Below are positions 10,093 to 22,568 of a DNA stretch of 64,000 bases, one piece after another. Origin of the DNA: Pelagibacteraceae bacterium AG-325-C10 (GTDB lineage: Bacteria; Pseudomonadota; Alphaproteobacteria; Pelagibacterales; Pelagibacteraceae); contig QBYD01000003.1 in the NCBI GenBank assembly GCA_003282975.1, forward strand, positions 1 through 64,000, written 5' to 3'. Position 1 is the first letter of the stretch; the number at the start of each line of letters is the position of its first letter. The notes beneath the pieces are model-generated. The model did not search any database and was not told the DNA's origin. It worked only from the letters and a program-made list of their open reading frames with translations. A program made the translations under genes and the position numbers.

Positions 10093-10205
10093 TTTTATTC
10101 CTTATAGAATTATTAATTGATTATAAGGTTACTTATAATTGAAGAAAAAGGTGCGTCAATTGATAAGTAAGATATAAAACCTAATTATATTAACTTAATA
10201 AAATT

Positions 10206-11219
10206 ATGGGAACAGTAATACAGCTTAAAAATCAAATAAATAACTCTTATTTTCAGCTCAAAGAATCTGTTGAAGATAAACTTGTATTAACTGAGGAAAA
10301 AATAAAATTAAAACTAAATAGTGATGTGGAGTTAGTCAAAAAAATGACTGAGTATCATATCAAAACTGGTGGGAAAAGATTAAGAGCTTTATTAACACTT
10401 GGCTCAGCAAAATTATGTGGATATTCAAAGGGATCTAGAGACGTTAATTTAGCAGCCTGTGTTGAATTGATACATAGCGCAACCTTGATGCACGATGATG
10501 TGATTGATGAGGGGATTATTAGAAGAGGTAAAGAAACTTTGAATGAAATTTGGGGTAATCATTCCTCAGTTTTAATTGGTGATTATTTGTTAAGTAGATG
10601 TTTTGAAATGATGGTAGAAGATGGAAATTTAGAAGTCTTAAAATTACTATCTTCTACATCATCTAAAATTGCTCAAGGAGAAGTTTTACAGCTTCAACAT
10701 AAAGGGGAAGTTGATATGCTTGAAGAAACATATTTAAAAATAATATCAGCAAAAACAGCTGAGTTATTTGCAGCATCAACAAAAGTTGGTGCAATATTAT
10801 CAGATGTAGAAAACAAAGAAAAAGATGCTTTAGAATTTTATGGAAGAAATCTTGGACTTACTTTTCAAATTGCTGATGATACACTTGATTATAATTCAGA
10901 ACTTAAAATGTTTGGAAAAACAGTTGGTCAAGATTTTTTTGAGGGAAAAATTACTTTACCAATAATTTTACTTTTTCAAAAATTAGATTCAATCGAAAAA
11001 GAAAATTTGAAGGAAATTTTTAGTAAAGAAATAAGAGATAAAGATGATTTTGAAAAAACAATTTCTTTAATCAAAAAATATAAAATTATTGAAGAATGTT
11101 ACCAAAAAGCTCAGCACTATATTAATCTTGCGTCAAACGCTTTAACAGTTTTTGAGGAATCAAAAGATAAAAATATTTTTAAAAATCTAACATCTTTTAG
11201 TTTAACTAGAAATTTTTAA
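10206..11219 (+). CDS. ispB: Polyprenyl diphosphate synthase (octaprenyl type)
   Basis: LIHSATLMHDDVIDEG and FQIADDTLDY aspartate-rich motifs. Confidence 0.9.
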   Translation: MGTVIQLKNQINNSYFQLKESVEDKLVLTEEKIKLKLNSDVELVKKMTEYHIKTGGKRLRALLTLGSAKLCGYSKGSRDVNLAACVELIHSATLMHDDVIDEGIIRRGKETLNEIWGNHSSVLIGDYLLSRCFEMMVEDGNLEVLKLLSSTSSKIAQGEVLQLQHKGEVDMLEETYLKIISAKTAELFAASTKVGAILSDVENKEKDALEFYGRNLGLTFQIADDTLDYNSELKMFGKTVGQDFFEGKITLPIILLFQKLDSIEKENLKEIFSKEIRDKDDFEKTISLIKKYKIIEECYQKAQHYINLASNALTVFEESKDKNIFKNLTSFSLTRNF

Positions 11220-11842
11220 GGACTCAAAAGTGATTGTGTCCAAATTCCATTGCTATCTTTAGAATACTTAAGTCTTTCATGTATTCTGCTATCACCATCA
11301 AGCCAAAATTCAATTGTTAAAGGTGATAAACTCCAACCAGACCAGTTTGAAGGTCTTGGAACATTATTTTGATCATCAAATTTTTTTTTGTAGTCCTCTA
11401 TTGAATTTATTAATTCATCTCTACTACTCAAAACTTTGCTTTGTTTAGATGCCCAAGCTCCTATTCTGCTTTCATAGCCCCTTGTATTATAATATTGATC
11501 AGCAACTTTATCAGATACTAATGATACCGATCCGCTAATTCTTACCTGTCTTAAAAGACTTTTCCAATGAAAACACATGGATGCATTGGGATTTTCTTTT
11601 AACTCAATACCTTTTTGACTGTTTAAATTTGTATAAAAAACAAATTCATTTTCATTAAAGTCTTTAAGCAAAACCATTCTTACAGAAGGCAAATTTTTCT
11701 TATTAGATGTTGCTAATGCAACTGCATTTGGATCATTAGGCTCAGTTTTTTTAGCCTCATCCATCCAAACTTTGAATAACTGCATTGGATCTTTCAGATC
11801 TAAAAAACAACTATTAAGCCCAAGTGAGTTTTTTTGATTCAT
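11216..11842 (-). CDS. pdxH: Pyridoxamine 5'-phosphate oxidase
   Basis: VRMVLLKDFNENEFVFYTNLNSQKG; SWSGWSLSPLTIEFWLDGDSRIHERLKY-like C-terminus. Confidence 0.93.
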   Translation of the reverse strand: MNQKNSLGLNSCFLDLKDPMQLFKVWMDEAKKTEPNDPNAVALATSNKKNLPSVRMVLLKDFNENEFVFYTNLNSQKGIELKENPNASMCFHWKSLLRQVRISGSVSLVSDKVADQYYNTRGYESRIGAWASKQSKVLSSRDELINSIEDYKKKFDDQNNVPRPSNWSGWSLSPLTIEFWLDGDSRIHERLKYSKDSNGIWTQSLLSP

Positions 11843-11875
11843 AATTTAAACAAAATAATCTATATAATATAAATA

Positions 11876-12958
11876 ATGTCATTTAATACATTTGGAAAGC
11901 TATTTCGTTTTACTACTTGGGGAGAGTCTCATGGTCCAGCAATAGGTTGTATTGTAGATGGGTGCCCACCAAATATCTACTTAAAAGAGCAAGATATTCA
12001 AAAAGAATTAAACAAAAGAAAACCAGGACAATCTAAATTTACCACTCAAAGAAAAGAAGACGATAAAGTTCAGATACTATCTGGTGTCTTCGAGGGAAAA
12101 ACTACTGGAACACCCATATCTATGATTATTTATAACAAAGATATGAGATCAAAAGATTATGGAAATATTAAAGATAAATTTAGACCAGGACACGCAGATC
12201 TTACTTATTTCAAAAAATATGGAATAAGAGACTATAGAGGAGGAGGACGATCCTCTGCTAGAGAAACTGCTTCGCGAGTTGCAGCTGGTGCAATTGCCAA
12301 AATAGTTTTACAAAAAAAATTGGGAAAAAAATTTCAAGTAATTGGCGCTGTCACTCAATTAGGAATATTAGGTTGTGATACTAATGAGTGGAATGATAAA
12401 ATAATTACTAAAAATCCTTTTTTCTGCCCTGATAAATCAATGATAAAAATTTGGGAAAAATATTTGCTAGGTGTTAGAAAATCTGGATCTTCATGTGGGG
12501 CAATAATAGAAATAAGAGCAAGAGGTATACCTGCTGGACTTGGTGCGCCAATTTACTCAAAATTAGATTCTGACATAGCTTCAAGTTTAATGAGTATAAA
12601 TGCTGTTAAAGGAGTAAACATTGGCTCTGGAATGAACTCGGCACAATTAAGTGGTGAACAAAATTCAGATGAAATTTCTCAAAAAGGTAAAAGATTAAAA
12701 TTCAATAGTAATAATGCTGGTGGAATTTTAGGAGGTATATCCAGTGGCCAAGAGATTATTGCATCTTTTGCGGTAAAACCCACATCTTCAATTTTAACAA
12801 CTAGAAAAACAATTAATAAATTTGGAAAAAATACCACTATTTCAGTTACAGGAAGACATGACCCTTGTGTTGGAATTAGAGCGGTTCCAGTTGGAGAAGC
12901 AATGATGAATTGTGTTTTATTAGATCACTATCTGATGCACAAAGCACAATGTAACTAG
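11876..12958 (+). CDS. aroC: Chorismate synthase
   Basis: [60 protein letters not shown]. Confidence 0.97.
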   Translation: MSFNTFGKLFRFTTWGESHGPAIGCIVDGCPPNIYLKEQDIQKELNKRKPGQSKFTTQRKEDDKVQILSGVFEGKTTGTPISMIIYNKDMRSKDYGNIKDKFRPGHADLTYFKKYGIRDYRGGGRSSARETASRVAAGAIAKIVLQKKLGKKFQVIGAVTQLGILGCDTNEWNDKIITKNPFFCPDKSMIKIWEKYLLGVRKSGSSCGAIIEIRARGIPAGLGAPIYSKLDSDIASSLMSINAVKGVNIGSGMNSAQLSGEQNSDEISQKGKRLKFNSNNAGGILGGISSGQEIIASFAVKPTSSILTTRKTINKFGKNTTISVTGRHDPCVGIRAVPVGEAMMNCVLLDHYLMHKAQCN

Positions 12959-12960
12959 TG

Positions 12961-14877
12961 CTAATTTTTTACAACCTTTATAGAATCTTTTGTAAATAAG
13001 ATATCCAATATTTTTTTTGAGATTTGTGATGAGCTCAAGCCTGCTAATTCATACATTTTTTTTGGAGTATCTTGGTCAATAAAAGTATCTGGTAATGTCA
13101 TTGATCGAAACTTTAATCCTTTGTCAAAAACACCTGTTTCAGCTAAAAGATTCTTAACATGAGAACCAAAACCACCTATCGATCCCTCTTCAATAGTAAT
13201 CATAACTTCATGTTCTCGAGCACACTTTAAAATAAGTTCTCTATCCAATGGCTTTGCAAATCTGGCATCAATAATTGTTGTTGATACACCTTTGCTATTT
13301 AATTCCTCAGCTGCCAATTTACATTCTTGCAGTCTTGTTCCCAAACTTAAAATGCAAGCTTGCTTACCTTCTTGAATAATTCTTCCTTTACCTACCTCAA
13401 TTTTTTCATCAATTGAAGGTAATTCAAGTCCAACACCATTTCCTCTTGGATATCTAATAGCACAAGGTTTGTCATTTATATCTACTGATGTATTAATCAT
13501 TTTTACTAATTCAGCTTCATCACTTGCAGCCATTACGATAAAGTTTGGTAGTGTTGATAAATAAGTGATATCAAATGAGCCTGCATGCGTAGATCCATCT
13601 GCACCGACCAATCCTGCTCTATCTATTGCAAATCTTACTGGCAGACTTTGAATTGCCACATCATGAACGACTTGATCATAAGCTCTTTGTAAAAAAGTAG
13701 AGTAAATTGCCGCATAAGGCTTATACCCTTCAGTAGCTAAACCTGCTGAAAAAGTTACAGCATGCTGTTCTGCAATTCCAACATCAAACATTCTTTTTGG
13801 AAATTCTTTTCCAAAAATATCCATTCCTGTGCCACCAGGCATCGCAGCTGTTATTCCAACAATTTTACTGTCTTTTTGAGCATGTTTCACTAACGTATTA
13901 GCAAATACTTTTGTGTAAACTGGTAGATTGCTAATACTTTTAATCTGTTCTCCCGTTTCAACATTAAATTTTGAAACACCATGATAGTTGTCTGTGGCTT
14001 TTTCCGCATAAGAATAACCTTTACCCTTTTGTGTTTTGACATGTATCATTATTGGGCCTTCGTGTTTTGAGTCTCTTGCATTTTTTAAAATTGGAATTAA
14101 ATCATTTAGATCATGACCATCTATAGGACCAGCGTAATAAAAACCTAATGAGCTAAATAAGGTACCACCAGTAACTGCTGATCTTAAAAAATCTTCAGCT
14201 TTACCAGCTTTTGCACTAAATCTCTTTGAGAATGCAGATGTAATAAGTTTCAAGGTTTCTCGAAGACTAAAATAAATTTTTCCTGTAAATAATTTTGCTA
14301 AATAGGTCCTCATGGCACCCACTGGTTTAGCAATAGACATATCGTTATCATTTAATATGACAATCATTTTAGTTTTAGATGCTCCTGCATTATTCATAGC
14401 CTCATACGCCATACCTGCACTTATTGCACCATCCCCAATTACAGCTATTACATTTGAGGTTTTGTTTGCTAATTTATTTGCTTCTGCAATTCCTAATGCA
14501 GAAGATATAGAAGTTGAGCTATGGGCTGCACCAAATGGGTCATACTCACTTTCTGATCTTTTTGTAAAACCTGATAATCCATCACCTTGTCTTAATGTTC
14601 TAATTTTTTTTTTTCTACCTGTTATAATTTTATGCGGATAAGATTGATGGCCAACATCCCATATTAATTTATCATTTGGAGTATCAAAAACATAATGAAG
14701 AGCAACTGTCAGCTCAACAACACCTAAACCAGCGCCAAGGTGTCCTCCAGTTTCAGAAACTGCACTGATCATTTCTTTTCTAACTTCATCAGAAACTTTT
14801 TGTAAATCTTTTTCTGAAATTTTTCTTAAATCAGATGGAAAATTAATATTATCTAAAAATTTATAATTTTGTGTCAT
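12961..14877 (-). CDS. dxs: 1-deoxy-D-xylulose-5-phosphate synthase
   Basis: Transketolase fold with [43 protein letters not shown]. Confidence 0.96.
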   Translation of the reverse strand: MTQNYKFLDNINFPSDLRKISEKDLQKVSDEVRKEMISAVSETGGHLGAGLGVVELTVALHYVFDTPNDKLIWDVGHQSYPHKIITGRKKKIRTLRQGDGLSGFTKRSESEYDPFGAAHSSTSISSALGIAEANKLANKTSNVIAVIGDGAISAGMAYEAMNNAGASKTKMIVILNDNDMSIAKPVGAMRTYLAKLFTGKIYFSLRETLKLITSAFSKRFSAKAGKAEDFLRSAVTGGTLFSSLGFYYAGPIDGHDLNDLIPILKNARDSKHEGPIMIHVKTQKGKGYSYAEKATDNYHGVSKFNVETGEQIKSISNLPVYTKVFANTLVKHAQKDSKIVGITAAMPGGTGMDIFGKEFPKRMFDVGIAEQHAVTFSAGLATEGYKPYAAIYSTFLQRAYDQVVHDVAIQSLPVRFAIDRAGLVGADGSTHAGSFDITYLSTLPNFIVMAASDEAELVKMINTSVDINDKPCAIRYPRGNGVGLELPSIDEKIEVGKGRIIQEGKQACILSLGTRLQECKLAAEELNSKGVSTTIIDARFAKPLDRELILKCAREHEVMITIEEGSIGGFGSHVKNLLAETGVFDKGLKFRSMTLPDTFIDQDTPKKMYELAGLSSSQISKKILDILFTKDSIKVVKN

Positions 14878-15746
14878 CTATCTCTTTTTAAAATATATTC
14901 TAATGTATCCTTTATATTTTTTGATTTTGAACCATATTTTTTTAAAGTTTTATTAGTATCAATTATTATTCTATCACAATATTTAACTGCTTTAGTATAT
15001 CCCATTAAACTTATAAGTGTCGCTTTTCCTTTTTTTTGATCTTTTCCGGTTTGTTTTCCAGCACTTTTGGAATTGCCATGAAAATCTATCAAATCATCAG
15101 CTATTTGAAACAAAAGACCAATTTTAGAGCCTAAATTTTCAAAGAATTTGATTTCTTGATTATCTTTTTTTTTGATTATCGCAGGAGCAACACAGCAGAA
15201 ACTAAATAATTTTCCAGTTTTTTTAATCTCCATATCAATAATTTTTTTTTTAGATACTTTTCTTTTTTCATAACTAAGATCCAAGTACTGACCTCCAGCT
15301 ACCCCCAAATGACCAGAGCACTCTGATAATTTTTTTATTAATTCAATTTTAATTTTATCACCAATCTTTAACTTGGAGCTTGTTAAAATTTCACATGCCA
15401 TTGTTTGAAGAGAATTTCCAGCTAATATTGCAGTAGACTCTCCAAATTTAATATGAGTTGATGGCTTTCCTCTTCTAATTTTATCGTCATCCATACATGG
15501 TAAATCATCATGAATAAGAGTATATGCATGAATACACTCAACTGCTGCTCCAATTGCTATTAATGTATTATAATCAATAGACATCATTGAACCAATATCG
15601 ATTAAAATTTTGGATCTAATCTTTTTTCCCCCAGGAAATAAACCATACTTCATAGCTAAAATTAATTTAGAATTGTTCTGTTTATTAAGAAAATCTCTTA
15701 AAAAAATATTTGTATCTTTTGCAATCTTATTAAGCTGAGTCTTCAT
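14874..15746 (-). CDS. ispA: Farnesyl/geranyl diphosphate synthase
   Basis: [34 protein letters not shown]; adjacent to dxs and xseB. Confidence 0.93.
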   Translation of the reverse strand: MKTQLNKIAKDTNIFLRDFLNKQNNSKLILAMKYGLFPGGKKIRSKILIDIGSMMSIDYNTLIAIGAAVECIHAYTLIHDDLPCMDDDKIRRGKPSTHIKFGESTAILAGNSLQTMACEILTSSKLKIGDKIKIELIKKLSECSGHLGVAGGQYLDLSYEKRKVSKKKIIDMEIKKTGKLFSFCCVAPAIIKKKDNQEIKFFENLGSKIGLLFQIADDLIDFHGNSKSAGKQTGKDQKKGKATLISLMGYTKAVKYCDRIIIDTNKTLKKYGSKSKNIKDTLEYILKRDR

Positions 15747-15979
15747 TTCTTTTTAATAATTTTTTTAACTTTTTTATTTGTTTCATCACTTATTGATTTG
15801 AAATTTTTATTAAATTCTTTTTCAATAATCTTATTTAATTTTAACAATTGTTGATAACTTTCAATTGAATTGTTTAGATCTTTTTCATTTTCTAAAGACT
15901 CTATTATTTGATTTGCTTGATCTGTTAGTTCCTCAAGTGAACTTGAGATATTATCATGTGGTAAATTTTTATCTTTCAT
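15743..15979 (-). CDS. xseB: Exodeoxyribonuclease VII small subunit
   Basis: Short helical ORF of the right size next to ispA (conserved xseB-ispA-dxs order). Confidence 0.75.
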   Translation of the reverse strand: MKDKNLPHDNISSSLEELTDQANQIIESLENEKDLNNSIESYQQLLKLNKIIEKEFNKNFKSISDETNKKVKKIIKKK

Positions 15980-15996
15980 ATAATAATTATTAATAC

Positions 15997-16929
15997 ATGA
16001 AAACTATTCAATCAAATATCAAAAAAGCAAAGAAATATTTAGATAATGACGATTGTATAGCTGTGCCAACCGAGACAGTATACGGATTAGCAGGAAATGC
16101 ATATTCAAACAAAGCTGTAAAAAAAATATTTAAGCTTAAAAAAAGACCATCTAATAACCCCTTAATTATTCATTATTACAATATGAATGAACTTAAAAAA
16201 GATTGTAATATTAATGATAATTTTAAAAAGCTTTATAAGAGATTTTCCCCTGGGCCAATAACCTATGTACTTAGTGTCAAAAAAAATAGTAAAATTTCTA
16301 AATTTGCAACTAACAAACAAAAAAGTCTTGCTGTTCGATTTCCAAAACATTCTTTATTTAGAAAATTGCTTAAAAATTTAGATTATCCACTGGCTGCACC
16401 AAGTGCAAATATATCAACAAAATTAAGTTCGGTACAAGCTTCTGATGTTAAGGAAGAATTTGGATCAAATATTAAATATGTATTAAATGGAGGTAAATGT
16501 AATATAGGTGTTGAATCAACTATCATTAATCTAACTAATAAACCAACGCTATTAAGGTTTGGAGGTCTTGAAATCTCTAAAATTGAAAAAATATTAAAGA
16601 AAAAGATTTCAATAAATATCAATTCAAAAAAAAAAATTGCACCAGGTCAATTCCCATTACACTACTCTCCTGGGGTACCATTGAGAGTAAATGTAAAAAA
16701 ATCTAAGTCAAATGAGGCTTTTGTTTTGATTAAAAAAAGAAATATTAATTCTAAAAATTATTATTATTTAAGTAAAAAGAAAAATCTTAAAGAGGCTGCT
16801 AAAAATTTATATTCGATATTAAGAAAAATTAAAAAAGATGGTTATAAGATGATTGCAGTAGAAAAAATTCCAAATATTGGTATCGGCAAAACAATAAACG
16901 ATAGATTAAATAGAGCTTCTAAATACTAG
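15997..16929 (+). CDS. L-threonylcarbamoyladenylate synthase, Sua5/YrdC family
   Basis: AVPTETVYGLAGNAYS; KKRPSNNPLIIHY; GVESTIINL; Sua5-type C-terminal extension. Confidence 0.93.
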   Translation: MKTIQSNIKKAKKYLDNDDCIAVPTETVYGLAGNAYSNKAVKKIFKLKKRPSNNPLIIHYYNMNELKKDCNINDNFKKLYKRFSPGPITYVLSVKKNSKISKFATNKQKSLAVRFPKHSLFRKLLKNLDYPLAAPSANISTKLSSVQASDVKEEFGSNIKYVLNGGKCNIGVESTIINLTNKPTLLRFGGLEISKIEKILKKKISININSKKKIAPGQFPLHYSPGVPLRVNVKKSKSNEAFVLIKKRNINSKNYYYLSKKKNLKEAAKNLYSILRKIKKDGYKMIAVEKIPNIGIGKTINDRLNRASKY

Positions 16930-17667
16930 ATGAAAAATTCAATTGAAGTGATTAATCTGTCTAAATCATACAAATCAAAACAAGCTGTTAGTAGTATAAA
17001 TTTTAAAATTAACGAAAATGAAATTGTTGGCTTACTAGGTCCAAATGGTAGCGGTAAAACTACTACAATTGGAATGATACTAGGTTTATTAAAACCAACT
17101 AGTGGAAAAGTATTAATTAATGGAGTAGATATTGAAAAAAATAAAATTTCACTTCTCCATAAAATGAATTTTATTTCTCCATATATTGAGTTACCAAAAA
17201 AACTTAAAGTTAAGCAAAATTTAATTGTTTATGGAAAATTATATAATATTAAAAATTTAAATGAACAAATTGACTATCTGTCGGACAAACTAAGATTAAA
17301 TCAGCTACTAGATAAAGTTACAGGAGAACTTTCTTCTGGTCAAAAAAATAGAGTTAGCTTAGCAAAAGCATTAATTAACGATCCTACGATACTTTTACTT
17401 GATGAGCCTACGGCATCTTTAGATCCTGAAACTGGTGATTTTATAAGAACATTTTTGGAAAATTACAAAAAAGAAAAAAAAATAGCAGTATTGTTAGCTT
17501 CACATAATATGGATGAAGTTAAAAGACTGTGCAGTTCAGTACTGATGATGAAAGATGGTAATATTATTGATAGAGGTACTCCAAATGATTTAATTAAAAA
17601 ACATGGAAGAAAAAACTTAGAAGAAGTGTTTTTAGAGCTTGTGAGAAATAGAAATGAACTTAACTAG
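16930..17667 (+). CDS. ABC transporter ATP-binding protein
   Basis: Walker A GPNGSGKTT, signature LSSGQKNRVSLAKAL, Walker B ILLLDEPTASLDPE. Confidence 0.95.
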   Translation: MKNSIEVINLSKSYKSKQAVSSINFKINENEIVGLLGPNGSGKTTTIGMILGLLKPTSGKVLINGVDIEKNKISLLHKMNFISPYIELPKKLKVKQNLIVYGKLYNIKNLNEQIDYLSDKLRLNQLLDKVTGELSSGQKNRVSLAKALINDPTILLLDEPTASLDPETGDFIRTFLENYKKEKKIAVLLASHNMDEVKRLCSSVLMMKDGNIIDRGTPNDLIKKHGRKNLEEVFLELVRNRNELN

Positions 17668-18445
17668 AATATATGGTCTTTTTTTAAGACACTTTTATTT
17701 AATCTCAAGATCGTTTCCTAGAATATTAGATTTAATTTACTGGCCATCTATTCAGATTACTTTATGGGGTTTTATTTCAAATTTTTTTGCAGAACATAGT
17801 ACCTACTATAACGGTGCAGTTGGTGTGATACTTTCATGTGCAATTCTTTATGACTTTTTATTTAGGACTAGCATAGGTTTTAATATGTTATTTTTAGAGG
17901 AAATATGGAGTAGAAATTTTACAAATCTTTTTATTGCTCCGATGAAGATTAGTGAAATTATTACATCGTTAGTCATCACGGCATTAATAAGAGCTTTAAT
18001 AGGTTTGGTGCCTGCAATATTACTAACTTCTCCTATTTTTGGAATTTCTTTATTGGATTTAGGTTTGCCATTAGCTTTTCTTTTTTTAAGTTTATATATT
18101 TTTGGAATTACACTTGGATTATTTGTATCAGCAGGTTTGTTAAGATTTGGGCCATCATTTGAAAATATCGCGTGGTCTACTATGTTTTTATTAGCTCCCT
18201 TTGGATGTATTTATTATCCTGTTGAAACACTTCCAGAAATTTTTCAATCAATAGCCTATGCACTTCCACTAGTTTATATATTTGAAGAAACTAGAAATAT
18301 ACTTGTCAATCAAATAGTAAATTATGAAAATATTGTACAAGCACTTTGTTTAAATGCTTTATATCTAATCATGGCAATATCATTGTTTTATTATTCTTTT
18401 GATAAAGCAAGAGATAAAGGCACACTAATTAATATTGGAGAATAA
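17654..18445 (+). CDS. ABC-2 type transporter permease
   Basis: Multi-span hydrophobic protein overlapping the upstream ATPase; FGCIYYPVETLPEIFQSIAYALPLVYIFE. Confidence 0.9.
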   Translation: MNLTRIYGLFLRHFYLISRSFPRILDLIYWPSIQITLWGFISNFFAEHSTYYNGAVGVILSCAILYDFLFRTSIGFNMLFLEEIWSRNFTNLFIAPMKISEIITSLVITALIRALIGLVPAILLTSPIFGISLLDLGLPLAFLFLSLYIFGITLGLFVSAGLLRFGPSFENIAWSTMFLLAPFGCIYYPVETLPEIFQSIAYALPLVYIFEETRNILVNQIVNYENIVQALCLNALYLIMAISLFYYSFDKARDKGTLINIGE

Positions 18446-18450
18446 ATAAT

Positions 18451-18527
18451 TGGCGCGCCTGCTAGGAGTCGAACCCAGAACCTCCTGATCCGAAGTCAGG
18501 CGCTCTATCCAGTTGAGCTACAAGCGC
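18451..18527 (-). tRNA. tRNA-Arg (anticodon TCG)
   Basis: Cloverleaf on minus strand GCGCTTGTAGCTCAACTGGATAGAGCGCCTGACTTCGGATCAGGAGGTTCTGGGTTCGACTCCTAGCAGGCGCGCCA with encoded CCA. Confidence 0.95.
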
Positions 18528-18550
18528 ATATAGTATTAATATTACATTTT

Positions 18551-19531
18551 ATGGAAAAAAACATTAATTTTATTGTTGAAGAAAGTGAAAACAATCTAAG
18601 GGTTGATATAATAATAAATAAACGTGAACATTTAATTAGCAGAACTAGAATTAAAAACTTAATCCTAAAAAATAAACTAAAATTAAATAATAAGATTGTT
18701 ATAACCCCATCAAAAAAAGTTGTTACTGGTGATCAATTAAGTCTTAATATTCCAGAACCTGAAGAAGCTTCACTAAAGCCTTATGAATTTAAATTAGATA
18801 TTATTTATGAAGATGAGGATTTATTGGTAATTAATAAACCCGCTGGAATAATTATGCACCCTGGAGCTGGGAATTATGACAAAACAATTGTCAATGCTTT
18901 AATGAATTATGATAAAGATTCTCTTTCAAATATTGGTGACGAACTTAGACCCGGCATAGTTCATAGAATAGATAAAAATACATCCGGATTAGTTGTTGTA
19001 GCAAAAAATAATGAAACACATGAGAGTTTATCTAAACAATTTAGTGACCATTCTATAACAAGAGTTTATCAACTTCTAATTTGGGGAAAACTAAGACCTT
19101 CTTCTGGTAAAATTGATACTTTCATAACTAGAAGCTCAAAAAATAGACAACTGATGGAGGTTAGTCGATCTAAGGGAAAGCGTGCAATAACAAATTATAA
19201 AACTCTAAAAATCTTTGAAAATAATAAAACACCAACATTAAGTTTAATAGAATGTAAATTAGAGACTGGAAGAACCCATCAAATACGTGTCCACATGACT
19301 TATATGGGAAATAGCATAGTAGGAGATGATAAATATAAAAAAAAATATAAAAAGTTAAAGAATGTTGATACTGGATTAGAAAATTTAATTTCTAAATTGA
19401 AAAGACAATTCTTACATGCAAAAACATTAGGGTTTGTTCATCCTAAAACAGACAAAGAAATGATTTTTTCCTCAAATTTGCCAAAAGAACTAAATAATTT
19501 ATTAAAAATGCTTAAAAATACTGACGAATAA
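18551..19531 (+). CDS. rluD: RluA/RluD-family 23S rRNA pseudouridine synthase
   Basis: N-terminal S4-like segment; GIVHRIDKNTSGLVVVAKN; LETGRTHQIRVHM. Confidence 0.92.
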   Translation: MEKNINFIVEESENNLRVDIIINKREHLISRTRIKNLILKNKLKLNNKIVITPSKKVVTGDQLSLNIPEPEEASLKPYEFKLDIIYEDEDLLVINKPAGIIMHPGAGNYDKTIVNALMNYDKDSLSNIGDELRPGIVHRIDKNTSGLVVVAKNNETHESLSKQFSDHSITRVYQLLIWGKLRPSSGKIDTFITRSSKNRQLMEVSRSKGKRAITNYKTLKIFENNKTPTLSLIECKLETGRTHQIRVHMTYMGNSIVGDDKYKKKYKKLKNVDTGLENLISKLKRQFLHAKTLGFVHPKTDKEMIFSSNLPKELNNLLKMLKNTDE

Positions 19532-19572
19532 ATCATTGAAAAATTATTATACTTAATTAAATAAATACAGCC

Positions 19573-20466
19573 ATGAGCACAACATATAACAATAACCTAC
19601 CAGCCCTTACTAACGAGGGAGGACTTTCAGCGTATTTGGAACAAATTAAAAAGTTCCCTATGCTTGCAGCTGAAGAGGAATATATGTTGGCAAAAAACTG
19701 GAAAACAACTGGAAATGTTAAAGCTGCAGAAAAATTAGTTACAAGTCATTTAAGATTAGTTGCTAAAATTGCAATGGGATACAAAGGATACGGTCTACCT
19801 GTAAATGAAATGATATCAGAGGGAAATGTAGGTCTTATGCAAGCAGTAAAAAAATTTGAGCCAGAAAAAGGTTTTAGACTTGCGACTTATGCAATGTGGT
19901 GGATTAAAGCCTCTATCCAAGAGTACATATTAAGATCATGGAGTTTAGTAAAAATTGGAACAACTACAGCGCAAAAAAAGCTATTTTTTAATTTAAAAAA
20001 AATTAAAAATCAAATTGCACCTCAAACTGAGGGTGATTTAAGAAACGAACACGTAAATGAAATAGCTAACAAATTAGATGTAAGCAAAGAAGAGGTTGTT
20101 TCAATGAATAGAAGGCTCTCTGGTAAAGAGTTTTCTTTAAATGCTCAAGTTGGCGAAGATGGAGATGAATGGCAAGATTGGTTGGTAGATAAAGAATTAG
20201 ACCATGACTTAAAATTTGCACATCAAGAAGAAATGGAGCAGAGAAAAGATTTATTAAAAAATTCAATTAAAGTATTAAATGATAGAGAAAGAGAAATTTT
20301 GTATTCAAGAAGACTTAATGATGATCCTACGACATTAGAAGATTTGAGCAAAAAATACAAAATTAGCAGAGAAAGAGTTCGTCAAATAGAAAATAAGGCA
20401 TTTGAAAAACTACAAAAACATATGCTTCTTTTGGCAAAATCTAAAAATCTATTACCAGTTAATTAA
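19573..20466 (+). CDS. rpoH: RNA polymerase heat-shock sigma factor (sigma-32)
   Basis: [73 protein letters not shown]. Confidence 0.96.
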   Translation: MSTTYNNNLPALTNEGGLSAYLEQIKKFPMLAAEEEYMLAKNWKTTGNVKAAEKLVTSHLRLVAKIAMGYKGYGLPVNEMISEGNVGLMQAVKKFEPEKGFRLATYAMWWIKASIQEYILRSWSLVKIGTTTAQKKLFFNLKKIKNQIAPQTEGDLRNEHVNEIANKLDVSKEEVVSMNRRLSGKEFSLNAQVGEDGDEWQDWLVDKELDHDLKFAHQEEMEQRKDLLKNSIKVLNDREREILYSRRLNDDPTTLEDLSKKYKISRERVRQIENKAFEKLQKHMLLLAKSKNLLPVN

Positions 20467-21755
20467 ATATCAAAAGGATTTTCTACTAAGATAGTATCAT
20501 CTCGTTCTGGACTAGTAGAGACGCTTGATACTTTTGCTCCAATAAAATCTTCTAAAGCATAAATATAATTTTTTGCATTTTCTGGTAATGCATCCATATT
20601 TTTTGTTCCATTAGTTGAAGTTTTCCATCCTGGAAATGTTTTGTAAACTGGTTCAATTTTTAACTGATCTTCAACAGCAGCAGGTAAATAGTCTATTTTT
20701 TTTCCATCAAGTTTATACTCAACACACATTTTGATTTCATCCAATTCATCAAGAACATCCAATTTTGTTAGCGCTATTCCATCAATACCAGAAATTTTTA
20801 TTGTTTGTCTAACAAGCACCCCATCGAACCAACCACATCTTCTTTTTCTACTAGTTACAGTCCCAAATTCTTTACCACGCGTTCCCAATAATTCCCCAAT
20901 ATCATCTGTTAATTCTGTTGGAAAAGGACCTTCTCCAACTCTAGTTGTGTAAGCTTTAGTAATTCCCAAAACATAATTTATTGAGTTAGGGCCACATCCT
21001 GTTCCTGTTGCGGCACTTGAAGCAACTGTATTTGAAGATGTAACATACGGATAAGTCCCATGATCTACGTCAAGTAAAATTCCTTGAGCGCCTTCAAATA
21101 AAATTTTTTTTTTTTGTTTTTTAAATTCGTCAATCTTGAGCCATACTGGTTGTGAATATTGTAATATTTGAGGTGCGATTTTAAGTAAATTGGATTTCAA
21201 TTGCTCTTTTTGAAAAATTTTTTTTCCTAGACCTTTTCTAATCGCATTATGATGGATTAGCACAGACTCCAATCTTTCATCTAAATTTTTTTCAGATCTT
21301 AAATCCATAACTCTGATCGATCTTCTGCCTACTTTATCTTCGTAAGCTGGGCCAATTCCTCTTCTAGTAGTTCCAATCTTACTTTTGCCAGCAGCATCTT
21401 CTCTAATTTCGTCCATTTCTCTATGAAATGGTAAAATCAAATTTGCGGCTTCAGAGATTATAAAATTATCAGTTGTAACATTAACTCCTTTTGATTTTAT
21501 TTCCTCTATTTCTTCAAGTAATGCCCAAGGATCAACTACTACTCCATTTCCAATAATTGAAACTTTATCTTTTCTTACTATTCCTGAAGGTAGTAATCTT
21601 AACTTATAAATTATACCATCAATTACCAGCGTATGACCAGCATTATGTCCTCCTTGAAATCTAATTACAACATCTGCTTGTTCAGAGAGCCAGTCAACAA
21701 TTTTTCCTTTTCCCTCATCTCCCCATTGAGAACCAACAACAACTATATTTTTCAT
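20463..21755 (-). CDS. purA: Adenylosuccinate synthetase
   Basis: [48 protein letters not shown]. Confidence 0.98.
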   Translation of the reverse strand: MKNIVVVGSQWGDEGKGKIVDWLSEQADVVIRFQGGHNAGHTLVIDGIIYKLRLLPSGIVRKDKVSIIGNGVVVDPWALLEEIEEIKSKGVNVTTDNFIISEAANLILPFHREMDEIREDAAGKSKIGTTRRGIGPAYEDKVGRRSIRVMDLRSEKNLDERLESVLIHHNAIRKGLGKKIFQKEQLKSNLLKIAPQILQYSQPVWLKIDEFKKQKKKILFEGAQGILLDVDHGTYPYVTSSNTVASSAATGTGCGPNSINYVLGITKAYTTRVGEGPFPTELTDDIGELLGTRGKEFGTVTSRKRRCGWFDGVLVRQTIKISGIDGIALTKLDVLDELDEIKMCVEYKLDGKKIDYLPAAVEDQLKIEPVYKTFPGWKTSTNGTKNMDALPENAKNYIYALEDFIGAKVSSVSTSPERDDTILVENPFDI

Positions 21756-22567
21756 TATCTAAATTTTCTGTTTATACTAATTGTATTAATGTGGTTAATT
21801 GGACCATGTCCTTTTCCATATTTTGGATTTGTTTTTATGGCAGAATTTACATATTTAATTCCAAGCTCACAAGATTTCTTTATTGGTTTTCCACATGATA
21901 AAAAAGTAGTTATAGCGCTAGATAAGGTGCATCCTGTACCGTGAGTATTTTTAGTCTTATATCTGAGACTATTAAAAATTTTAATTTCAAACTTATTTAC
22001 TAATATGTCGTAAACAAATTTATTTTTTAAGTGTCCTCCTTTGATTAAAACATTTTTAGCGCCTGACTCTATTAATTTATTTGCTGCAAAAATCATATCT
22101 TCCTTTGTCTTTATTTTAGTTTTTGTTAGAATTTCTGCCTCTGGAATATTTGGAGTAATCAAAAATACTTTATTAATCAATTTTGACTTAAGTGATTTAA
22201 TTGCTTTTTCATCTATTAGTTTGGTGCCACCTTTTGCTACCATCACAGGGTCAAGCACAATTTTTTTTATCTTTATATTTTTAATAGATTTAACAACTGT
22301 ATCTATTACTTTTGTCGAATGTAACATACCAATTTTAATTGCATCAGGATTTATATCTCTTGAGCTAAACATTATCTGATTTGATATTTCCTTAGGATCA
22401 ATAGCAACTATTGATTTTACACCCAAGGTATTTTGAGCTGTGACTGCTGTAATTGCAGTCATTGCATAAGATCCTAACGCTGTGACTGTTTTTATATCTG
22501 CTTGTATGCCTGCTCCACCAGATGAATCTGAACCTGCTATAATTAATACCTTAGATCTAGTTTTCAA
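21755..22567 (-). CDS. thiD: Hydroxymethylpyrimidine (phosphate) kinase
   Basis: [53 protein letters not shown]. Confidence 0.95.
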   Translation of the reverse strand: MKTRSKVLIIAGSDSSGGAGIQADIKTVTALGSYAMTAITAVTAQNTLGVKSIVAIDPKEISNQIMFSSRDINPDAIKIGMLHSTKVIDTVVKSIKNIKIKKIVLDPVMVAKGGTKLIDEKAIKSLKSKLINKVFLITPNIPEAEILTKTKIKTKEDMIFAANKLIESGAKNVLIKGGHLKNKFVYDILVNKFEIKIFNSLRYKTKNTHGTGCTLSSAITTFLSCGKPIKKSCELGIKYVNSAIKTNPKYGKGHGPINHINTISINRKFR

Positions 22568-22568
22568 T